Assembly (NCBI GenBank): GCA_027317055.1
Contig: DAHVFK010000274.1
Span: 1-5,081, forward strand
Source: Betaproteobacteria bacterium
Lineage (GTDB): Bacteria > Pseudomonadota > Gammaproteobacteria > Burkholderiales > SG8-39
Direction: 5' to 3'
DNA length: 5,081 bases
The notes beneath the pieces were generated by a model. It was not told the DNA's origin, ran no database searches, and saw only the letters and a program-made list of their open reading frames with translations. Position 1 is the first letter of the stretch, and every line of letters begins with the position of its first letter. The translations under genes were made by a program, and so were the position numbers. This document shows positions 1-5,081 of the stretch, in pieces.

Positions 1-1
1 C

Positions 2-55
2 CACCACGGCGTGCTCGAAACCCCTGCCCACCCCGAATCGGAGTCCGCCGCATGA
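2..55 (+). CDS. C-terminal tail of an upstream gene, probably ABC transporter ATP-binding subunit (partial)
   Basis: Reading from position 2, the frame is open for 17 codons (HHGVLETPAHPESESAA) and ends in TGA at 53-55. That stop overlaps the ATG of the permease gene as ATGA, a common arrangement for co-translated bacterial genes. No catalytic motif of any family is present, because only the tail is inside the window. The identity is inferred from context: FtsX/MacB-type permeases normally sit directly behind their ATPase gene, and such ATPases often end in a 'DG.I/V' strand followed by a short polar tail, which HHGVLE loosely resembles. A different upstream gene, or a chance open frame over so short a stretch, cannot be excluded. 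Confidence 0.5.
   Translation, partial: HHGVLETPAHPESESAA
40..43 (+). promoter_or_regulatory. Shine-Dalgarno sequence of the ABC permease gene
   Basis: GGAG lies 8 bases upstream of the ATG at 52, which is good spacing. It supports that start and lies inside the end of the upstream reading frame, consistent with coupled translation. Confidence 0.6.
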
Positions 56-2703
56 TCTGGATCTGGAGCAAGGGCCTGCTGGGGTCGCGTCGCGGCCGGC
101 TGCTCGGCGCGATGCTCGGCATCGGGCTGACCATTGCGCTGATCGTCGCCGTCGGCAGCTTCACGGTCGCCGCCTCGGACACCATGACCGCGCGCGCGAT
201 CGCCGGCGTTCCGGTCGACTGGCAGATCGAGCTGCTGCCAGGCAGCGATCAGGCGGCAGTGACCGGAGCGCTCGACAAGGCGACGCGCCACAGCGCGCTG
301 GCAAGCGTCGGCTATGCCGACACTGCAGGCTTCAAGGCCACGACCGGGCAGACCGAGCAGGTCACGGGACCGGGCAAAGCGCTCGGGCTGCCGCCCGGCT
401 ACCGGCAGACTTTCCCGCACCAGATTCGCCTGCTGCTGGGCGGCTGGGACGGCGTACTGATCGCGCAGCAAACCGCGGCCAACCTGCACGTCGGGGTCGG
501 CGACGCGGTGACGATCGAGCGCGTCGGGCTCGGCCCGGCGCAGGTGACGGTTGCCGGCGTCGTGTCGCTGCCCAACGCCGATTCGATGTTCCAGGCCGTC
601 GGCATGCCAAAGGGCGCGGGGCCGCAGGCTCCGCCCGACAACGTGCTGCTGCTGCCGCTGCCGCAGTGGCACGCGCTGTTCGACCCGCAGCGCGCGCTGC
701 GGCCGGATTCGGTGCGACTGCAACTGCACGTCGAGCTGGTGCATGACGGCCTGGCGCAGAATCCGGGCGCGGCCTTCACCCAGGTCACAGGGATGGCCAA
801 CAATTTCGAAGCGCGCGTGGCCGGCAGCGCGCTGGTGGGCGACAACCTCGCGGCCCGGCTCGACGGTGCGCGCGCCGACGCGCTCTACGCCAGGGTGCTG
901 TTCCTGTTCCTCGGCGTTCCGGGCATCATGCTCGCGGCGCTGTTCACCCTCGCAGTCGCCGCCTCGGGCGCCGCGCGGCGGCGGCGCGAGGAGGCGCTGT
1001 TGCGCACGCGCGGCGCGAGCGCCATGCAGCTGCTCCAGTTCGCCGCTATCGAAGCCGGGGTGACCGGCGCGGGCGGCGTGCTGGTCGGGCTCGCCCTTGC
1101 CGTGCTCGCCGCGCTTGCCTGGTGGCGCCTGGCTAGCCTGGGCACGGCGCTGCCATGGGTCGCGATCGCGGCCGCGGCGGGCCTCGCCCTCGCCGCAAGC
1201 GGGATCCTGCTGCCGGCCTGGCGCAGCGCGCGGTCGAGCACCGTGGTAGCCGCGCGCGGTAGCGCCGTCCATGCGCCGGCGCCGCTTTGGCAGCGCCTGA
1301 TGGTCGATCTCGTTCTGCTCATCCTGGCCGCGGTCGTGTTCTGGCTGGTGGCAGGGACCGGATACCAGATCGTCGTCGCGCCCGAGGGAGTGCCGCAGAC
1401 CGCGGTGCACTACGACGCCTTCCTCGCCCCGCTCGGGCTGTGGATCGGCGGCGGGCTGCTGGTAATGCGGCTGGTGCGGCTCGCGCTCGGCCGCGGCCGC
1501 GGCGCCCTCGCGCACCTGCTCAAACCCCTGTCCGGCGGCCTGGCGCCGGTGGTCGCGGCGGCGCTCGCCCGGCAGGGCGACCTGATCGCGCGCGGCGTGG
1601 CGCTGGTGGCGCTCGCCTTCGCGTTCGCGGTTTCGACCGCCGTGTTCAACACCACCTATCAGGCGCAAGCCCTGGTCGACGCGCAGCTGACCAACGGCGC
1701 GGACGTCACGCTGAGCGGCAGCAGCAGCGCTCCGGCGGCGCAGTTCCTGCCGCGGCTCGCGACGCTGCCGGGCGTCGCCGCGGCCGAGCCGATGATGCAT
1801 CGCTATGCCTACGTCGGCACCGACCTGCAGGATATTTACGGCATCGACCCGGCGCGCATCGGCCGCGCCACGCCGATGTCGGACGCCTACTTCGCCGGCA
1901 TGACCGCGCGCGAGGCGCTCGCGCGCCTGGCGTCGCGGCCGGACGGAGTGCTCGTGTCCGAAGAGACGGTGCAGACCTTCCAGCTGCAGCCGGGCGATCT
2001 GCTCAACCTGCGCCTGCAAAGCGCGGCCGACCACAAGTACCACGTCGTGCCGTTCCACTACGTCGGCATCGCGCGCGAGTTTCCGACCGCCCCCAGGGAT
2101 TCGTTCCTGGTCGCGAACGCGGACTATATTGCCCGTGCGACCGGGAGCGATGCGCGCGAGCTGGTGCTGCTGCGCACGCGCGGCGATCCGGAGCCGGTCG
2201 CGGCCGCGGCGCGCGCGCTCGTGGCGTCCGCGCCGGGTCTGCAGGTCAGCTCGCTCGGCGAGTCCCGGCGCCTGATCGCCTCCAGCCTGACCGCGGTCGA
2301 CCTGCGCGGCCTGACCGCGCTCGAGCTCGGATTCGCCGTGCTGATGATCGCGGGGGTGACCGGACTGATCCTGCTGCTCGGCCTGGCCGAGCGGCGGCGC
2401 AGCTTCACCATTCTCGCGGCGCTCGGCGCGAAGCCGCGCCAGCTCGGCGCGTTCCTGTGGAGCGAGGCGCTGCTGATTGTCGGCGCGGGCGCGATCTGGG
2501 GCAGCGCGCTCGGCCTGGGCGTCGCCGCAGTGCTGGTGAAGCTGCTGAGCGGAGTGTTCGACCCGCCGCCCGAGACGCTCGCCGTGCCCTGGCCGTATCT
2601 GGCCGCGGTCGCCACCGCCGCCATCGTTTGCACCACCGCGGCGGTGCGTGTCATGCTCGCCCTGGCGCGAAAGCCCGACCCTCTCGCGCTGCGGCGTGAG
2701 TAG
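52..2703 (+). CDS. FtsX/MacB-family ABC transporter permease, two-module, about 10 TM
   Basis: An 883-residue inner-membrane permease of the FtsX-like/MacB superfamily. A cytoplasmic N-terminus leads into TM1 (about 18-40), then a large extracytoplasmic domain (about 41-280). The first FtsX-type module follows (TM2-4, about 281-306, 329-357 and 364-390), with the cytoplasmic signature RRRREEALLRTRGAS at 309-323. TM5 and TM6 (about 417-434 and 457-478) form a linker. TM7 (about 514-534) resembles TM1 and opens the second half: a second extracytoplasmic domain (about 535-750) and a second FtsX module (TM8-10, about 755-780, 803-835 and 846-872) with the matching signature AERRRSFTILAALGAKPRQL. 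The length fits long two-module permeases such as the YbbP type rather than the 4-TM MacB or LolC/E type. The protein has no nucleotide-binding domain, so it needs an ATPase partner, probably the gene ending at 55. Family members move lipids, lipoproteins or peptides, or act mechanically; the substrate cannot be read from the sequence. The ATG at 52 is supported by GGAG 8 bases upstream. The 3' end overlaps the next gene by 8 bases. Confidence 0.95.
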   Translation: MIWIWSKGLLGSRRGRLLGAMLGIGLTIALIVAVGSFTVAASDTMTARAIAGVPVDWQIELLPGSDQAAVTGALDKATRHSALASVGYADTAGFKATTGQTEQVTGPGKALGLPPGYRQTFPHQIRLLLGGWDGVLIAQQTAANLHVGVGDAVTIERVGLGPAQVTVAGVVSLPNADSMFQAVGMPKGAGPQAPPDNVLLLPLPQWHALFDPQRALRPDSVRLQLHVELVHDGLAQNPGAAFTQVTGMANNFEARVAGSALVGDNLAARLDGARADALYARVLFLFLGVPGIMLAALFTLAVAASGAARRRREEALLRTRGASAMQLLQFAAIEAGVTGAGGVLVGLALAVLAALAWWRLASLGTALPWVAIAAAAGLALAASGILLPAWRSARSSTVVAARGSAVHAPAPLWQRLMVDLVLLILAAVVFWLVAGTGYQIVVAPEGVPQTAVHYDAFLAPLGLWIGGGLLVMRLVRLALGRGRGALAHLLKPLSGGLAPVVAAALARQGDLIARGVALVALAFAFAVSTAVFNTTYQAQALVDAQLTNGADVTLSGSSSAPAAQFLPRLATLPGVAAAEPMMHRYAYVGTDLQDIYGIDPARIGRATPMSDAYFAGMTAREALARLASRPDGVLVSEETVQTFQLQPGDLLNLRLQSAADHKYHVVPFHYVGIAREFPTAPRDSFLVANADYIARATGSDARELVLLRTRGDPEPVAAAARALVASAPGLQVSSLGESRRLIASSLTAVDLRGLTALELGFAVLMIAGVTGLILLLGLAERRRSFTILAALGAKPRQLGAFLWSEALLIVGAGAIWGSALGLGVAAVLVKLLSGVFDPPPETLAVPWPYLAAVATAAIVCTTAAVRVMLALARKPDPLALRRE

Positions 2704-4636
2704 CGATATCGGCCTACTGCATCAGCTCGTTTCCTGGCTCGGCGCTCACCCCGGCTGGGCCGGGCTGATCGTCGGCGCGATCACGTGCGCGGAAGCGCTC
2801 GCCTTCGTCGGCATGCTTGTGCCAGGTGCGACGCTGATGATCGGCGCCGGCGCGCTGGTCGGGCTGGGGGTGCTCGAATTCTGGAGCATATTCGCCTGGG
2901 CGGTGGGCGGGGCCGTGGTCGGCGACGGCGTGAGCTACTGGATCGGGCACCGCTACAAGGACCGGCTGCGCGCGCTGCGGCCGCTGCGCGAGCGGCCGGC
3001 GCTGCTCGAGCGCGGCGAAGCCTTCTTTCACCGCCACGGCGGCAAGAGCGTGCTGCTGGCACGCTTCATCGGCCCGGTGCGGCCGATCGTTCCGGTGGTC
3101 GCGGGAATGCTGGGGATGCCCCCTTCCCGCTTCTACCTCTACAACGTGCTCTCGGCGCTCGCCTGGGCGCCGGCGCACCTGCTGCCGGGAATGGCGTTCG
3201 GCATGTCGCTCGCGCTGGCCGGCCAGGTCGCGGGAAGACTCGCGCTGCTGCTGGGCGTGCTGGCGCTACTCGCGTGGCTCACGTTCTGGCTGGTGCGCAC
3301 CCTGTACCGTGCGCTGCAGCCGCGCGGGCTGACACTCCCGGTGCTGGTGCTGGTCGCGGGGGTCTGGCTCTTTCTCGGGGTGCTGGAGGACGTGCTGAGC
3401 GCCGATCCCCTCGTCTACGTGGGGCAGTCGCTGCACCATTTCCTGCAACAGCTGCGCACTCCGCTCGGGGACCGCGTGATGATCGCGCTCACCGAGTTGG
3501 GCGACGCGACGGTCGCGCTTGCGGTCATCGCAGCCGTTCTGGGCTGGCTGCTGTGGCGCCGTGCGTGGCGCGACGCCGCGTACTGGCTCGCGGCGGTGGG
3601 CCTGGCCGAGCTCGCCGTGGCCGCGCTCAAGGTCGGGCTCCACATCCCGCGCCCGGACGGATTCGCCGCGGTTGCGACCAGCTACAGCTTCCCCAGCGGC
3701 CACGCCTCGATGAGTACCGTGATCTACGGCTTCCTGGCGGTGCTCGTCGCACCCGCCTTGCGCGCCGGCTGGCGCTGGCTTGCCTACGCGCTGGCCGCAC
3801 TGCTGGTGGGAGGAATTGCGTTCTCGCGCCTTTACCTCGGCGCGCACTGGCTGGCCGACGTGATGGCAGGCGTGGGGCTGGGCAGCGCCTGGGTCGCAGC
3901 GCTGGCGATCGCGCGCCGGCGCCGCGCGCCCGACGGCGTGCCGATTACCGGGCTCGCGGCGGCGGCCGCAGCAGCGTTTCTCGTGGCGGGATCCTGGCAT
4001 GTCGCCACCGGCCTGGAGCGCGACCTGCAGCGCTACGCGGTGCGCCACAGCACGCGGCAGATGCCGGCCACCGGCTGGCGCGACGGAGGCTGGCGCGACC
4101 TGCCGCAATTCCGGCGCGACCTCGAAGGCGAGCGCGAGCAGCCGCTGAACGTGCAATTCGCCGGCGACCTGGCGCAGCTTCGGCAGCGTCTTCTGTCCGC
4201 GGGTTGGCGCGCACCGCTGGCGCTCACGCCGCAGAGCGCGCTGCGCTGGCTGCTGCGCGACCCGTCCCTCGACCAGCTCCCGGTCCTGCCGCAACTGAAC
4301 GGCGGCCGCTACGAAGCGCTGCTGCTGATCTCCGATCCGGCCGCGGGCACGGGTCCGGGCGCACCGCTGGTCCTTCGCCTCTGGCCGACCTCGATGCGCC
4401 TGCAACCGGGGGCCACCCCGCTCTGGGTCGGCACCGTCTCGCGCCTGCGGCTGCGCAGCCTGCCGCTGCTCAGCTTTCCCCAGTCGGACGACCACTACAA
4501 CGAAGGCGCGAGTGCGCTCCTGCGCGCGTTGGCCGACCGCGATACGACGCAGGTCCGAAGCGAGGCGCAGGCGCGCGAGCCGGAGTGCCAGCGGTGCGGA
4601 ATACTGCTCCTGATCGCGTTGCCGCAGAACCCTTAA
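2696..4636 (+). CDS. DedA / PAP2 phosphatase / LssY_C fusion membrane protein
   Basis: About 646 residues from the GTG at 2696, which overlaps the permease stop (GTGAGTAG). No clear Shine-Dalgarno sequence is seen, so translation is probably coupled. A GTG at 2648 is in frame but would need a 56-base overlap and adds a polar stretch unlike the family. Residues about 15-205 form a DedA domain: acidic E33, VPGAT at 42-46, GDGVSYWIGHR at 76-86, and the hallmark R123-FIGPV-R129 followed by P132 and an AG at 136-137. Residues about 210-406 form a PAP2 phosphatase domain with all three motifs: K312-x6-R319-P320, PSGH at 333-336, and SR378-LYLGA-H384-WLAD388. H336 and H384 should be the acid/base and nucleophile histidines and D388 the supporting acid. 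After a further helix (about 414-436), residues 440-646 form a soluble domain resembling LssY_C, with a W/R-rich start and the stretch LNVQFAGDLAQLRQRLLSAGW. DedA proteins are linked to undecaprenyl-phosphate translocation and PAP2 enzymes to dephosphorylation of lipid phosphates and pyrophosphates. A coupled lipid phosphatase/flippase is inferred. No key catalytic residue is missing. Confidence 0.93.
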   Translation: MSSDIGLLHQLVSWLGAHPGWAGLIVGAITCAEALAFVGMLVPGATLMIGAGALVGLGVLEFWSIFAWAVGGAVVGDGVSYWIGHRYKDRLRALRPLRERPALLERGEAFFHRHGGKSVLLARFIGPVRPIVPVVAGMLGMPPSRFYLYNVLSALAWAPAHLLPGMAFGMSLALAGQVAGRLALLLGVLALLAWLTFWLVRTLYRALQPRGLTLPVLVLVAGVWLFLGVLEDVLSADPLVYVGQSLHHFLQQLRTPLGDRVMIALTELGDATVALAVIAAVLGWLLWRRAWRDAAYWLAAVGLAELAVAALKVGLHIPRPDGFAAVATSYSFPSGHASMSTVIYGFLAVLVAPALRAGWRWLAYALAALLVGGIAFSRLYLGAHWLADVMAGVGLGSAWVAALAIARRRRAPDGVPITGLAAAAAAAFLVAGSWHVATGLERDLQRYAVRHSTRQMPATGWRDGGWRDLPQFRRDLEGEREQPLNVQFAGDLAQLRQRLLSAGWRAPLALTPQSALRWLLRDPSLDQLPVLPQLNGGRYEALLLISDPAAGTGPGAPLVLRLWPTSMRLQPGATPLWVGTVSRLRLRSLPLLSFPQSDDHYNEGASALLRALADRDTTQVRSEAQAREPECQRCGILLLIALPQNP

Positions 4637-4648
4637 GGATTCCTTAAT
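4632..4648 (+). promoter_or_regulatory. PmrA/BqsR-type response-regulator box (CTTAAG-N5-CTTAAT)
   Basis: CTTAAG at 4632-4637, five bases (GATTC), then CTTAAT at 4643-4648. This matches the published PmrA/BasR consensus (C/T)TTAA(G/T)-N5-(C/T)TTAA(G/T) at every specified position. In the same register it reads TTAAG-N6-TTAAT, close to the BqsR-type repeat. It stands out as an AT-rich island in very GC-rich DNA, and it contains the TAA stop (4634-4636) of the fusion gene. The core TTAAGGA-T-TCCTTAA (4633-4647) is also an inverted repeat. The box lies 63 bases upstream of the DUF347 gene start and would overlap the -35 region of the proposed promoter. Binding by any regulator is inferred, and no regulator gene is in the window. 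Confidence 0.55.
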
Positions 4649-4659
4649 TGTCCGCCGCG

Positions 4660-4665
4660 TAAGGT
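4660..4665 (+). promoter_or_regulatory. Possible -10 element of the DUF347 gene promoter
   Basis: TAAGGT matches TAnnnT of the sigma-70 -10 hexamer and begins 11 bases after the PmrA-like box. With a 16-17 base spacer the -35 position falls inside the box, with no good -35 hexamer there, as expected for an activator-dependent promoter. Transcription would start near 4672, giving a leader of about 40 bases. The hexamer match is weak, so this call rests mainly on its placement. Confidence 0.3.
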
Positions 4666-4676
4666 TTGTTTCAAGC

Positions 4677-4690
4677 GGCGCGATCGCGCC
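4677..4690 (+). repeat. Perfect 14-bp palindrome GGCGCGATCGCGCC in the DUF347 leader
   Basis: GGCGCGA followed directly by its reverse complement TCGCGCC. In RNA it could form a 5-bp GC stem with a GATC loop, just upstream of the ribosome binding site. It has no T-run, so it is not an intrinsic terminator. It could be a dimeric protein site, a leader hairpin, or chance in GC-rich DNA. Confidence 0.5.
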
Positions 4691-4699
4691 CCTCGAGGG
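4690..4699 (+). repeat. Perfect 10-bp palindrome CCCTCGAGGG overlapping the ribosome binding site
   Basis: It begins on the last base of the preceding 14-bp palindrome, and its right arm covers most of the GAGGGAG Shine-Dalgarno sequence. The possible hairpin (3-bp stem with a TCGA loop) is weak, so a regulatory role is speculative. Confidence 0.35.
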
Positions 4700-4701
4700 A
4701 G
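4695..4701 (+). promoter_or_regulatory. Shine-Dalgarno sequence of the DUF347 gene
   Basis: GAGGGAG lies 9 bases upstream of the ATG at 4711 and fixes that start over the in-frame ATG at 4741. A closer ATG at 4703 is out of frame and ends after three codons (ATG TTC GAA TGA), so it is not the gene start. Confidence 0.7.
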
Positions 4702-4710
4702 AATGTTCGA

Positions 4711-5081
4711 ATGAAACCGCTGTCGGCGCCTGCCGCACGCATGCTCAACAAGGTCCCCGAAGTCACGCTGTACTTCTGGGTCATCAAGATCATGGCCACC
4801 ACCGTGGGCGAGACCGCGGCCGATTATCTGTCGGTCACCCTGAATCTGGGCACCGCGGTCACCGACGTCATCATGACCGTTCTGCTGGTCGCGGCGCTCG
4901 CGGCGCAGCTCCGGCTCAAGAAATACGTGCCTTCGATCTACTGGATCGCGGTGGTCCTGATCAGCGTCGTGGGCACCCTCGTCACCGACACCCTGGTCGA
5001 CAAGCTCGGGGTGTCGCTGCAGACCACTACGGTCGTGTTCAGCCTGGCGCTCGTCGCCACCTTCATCGCCTGGTATGCGAG
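4711..5081 (+). CDS. DUF347 / COG4705-type multi-pass membrane protein (N-terminal part, runs off the window)
   Basis: The first 123 residues plus two bases are present and the frame is open to the right edge. After a short polar N-terminus (MKPLSAPAARMLN) comes KVPEVTLYFWVIKI and ATTVGETAADYL, which I recognise as the DUF347 repeat signature. The segment holds two copies of a related unit, about 22-63 and 77-119. Their tryptophans (W23, W78), VG pairs (32-33, 87-88), aspartates (D38, D93) and following leucines line up at a constant offset of 55 residues. Each unit looks like a pair of membrane helices, so about four helices are visible; full-length family members have several such repeats. 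The polar T, E and D residues inside the helices suggest a transport or sensing role, but the family's function is not established to my knowledge. The gene has its own ribosome binding site and a 74-base gap with a response-regulator-like box upstream, so it probably starts a separate transcription unit. Confidence 0.88.
   Translation, partial: MKPLSAPAARMLNKVPEVTLYFWVIKIMATTVGETAADYLSVTLNLGTAVTDVIMTVLLVAALAAQLRLKKYVPSIYWIAVVLISVVGTLVTDTLVDKLGVSLQTTTVVFSLALVATFIAWYA

Noticed and set aside
2648..2695. Upstream GTG start that would lengthen the fusion protein by 16 residues
   Set aside because: It needs a 56-base overlap with the permease, has no ribosome binding site, and adds a polar segment not expected before DedA. 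The GTG at 2696 gives the usual short overlap.
1287..2699. 470-codon + strand frame inside the permease gene
   Set aside because: It is an Arg/Ala/Gly-rich out-of-frame shadow. The permease frame across the same bases gives coherent helices and both FtsX signatures.
4073..4099. 12-base direct repeat GGCTGGCGCGAC (4073-4084 and 4088-4099)
   Set aside because: It encodes the in-frame motif GWRDGGWRD at the start of the LssY-like domain, and coding constraint explains it without a DNA-level repeat.
4586..4597. CQRC (residues 631-634 of the fusion) as a metal or redox site
   Set aside because: A lone CxxC near the C-terminus, with no other Cys or His arrangement around it. It is too little to support a metal or thioredoxin-like site.
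2785..4647. 620-codon + strand frame parallel to the fusion gene
   Set aside because: Low-complexity R/A/G/P composition and no motif. The DedA, PAP2 and LssY motifs are all in the other frame.
4633..4647. TTAAGGA-T-TCCTTAA read as an intrinsic terminator
   Set aside because: The arms are AT-rich with a one-base centre, cannot form a stable hairpin, and no T-run follows. The direct-repeat reading as a response-regulator box fits better. No convincing terminator was found after the fusion gene.
3266..4738. 490-codon open frame on the - strand across the PAP2/LssY part of the fusion gene
   Set aside because: Its product is rich in R, Q, H and A with no recognisable domain or membrane segment. 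It lies antisense to a strongly supported gene. Long antisense frames are expected in GC-rich DNA with a G/C third-position bias.

Overview
The window is a GC-rich stretch of a Gram-negative, proteobacterial-type chromosome. The third codon position is mostly G or C, GTG is used as a start, and the encoded envelope protein families are typical of Beta- and Gammaproteobacteria. A betaproteobacterium is my best guess, but the sequence does not prove it. All convincing genes lie on the + strand and together fill the window apart from one short intergenic region. No RNA genes, insertion sequences, CRISPR arrays or signs of recent transfer were seen.

Positions 2-55 read as the last 17 codons of an upstream gene. 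Its stop overlaps the start of the next gene as ATGA. By context it is probably the ATP-binding subunit of an ABC transporter. Positions 52-2703 encode an 883-residue FtsX/MacB-type ABC permease with two FtsX-like modules and about ten membrane helices. An 8-base overlap then leads into 2696-4636, a roughly 646-residue fusion of a DedA domain, a PAP2 phosphatase domain with a complete catalytic triad, and an LssY-like C-terminal domain. The three reading frames overlap and probably form one translationally coupled operon whose promoter lies left of the window. The likely theme is moving and dephosphorylating lipids, or lipid-linked substrates, at the inner membrane.

Positions 4637-4710 are the only intergenic stretch. 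A sharply AT-rich 17-base element, CTTAAG-N5-CTTAAT, sits exactly on the stop codon of the fusion gene. It matches the direct-repeat box recognised by PmrA/BasR-type response regulators, and in the same register the related BqsR-type repeat. A plausible -10 element follows it, then two perfect palindromes and a good Shine-Dalgarno sequence.

These signals lead into 4711-5081+, the start of a DUF347 (COG4705-type) multi-pass membrane protein that runs off the right edge. The layout suggests that this gene begins a separate transcription unit under a PmrA/BqsR-like two-component system, directly behind an envelope-lipid operon. The regulatory link is inferred from the motif alone.
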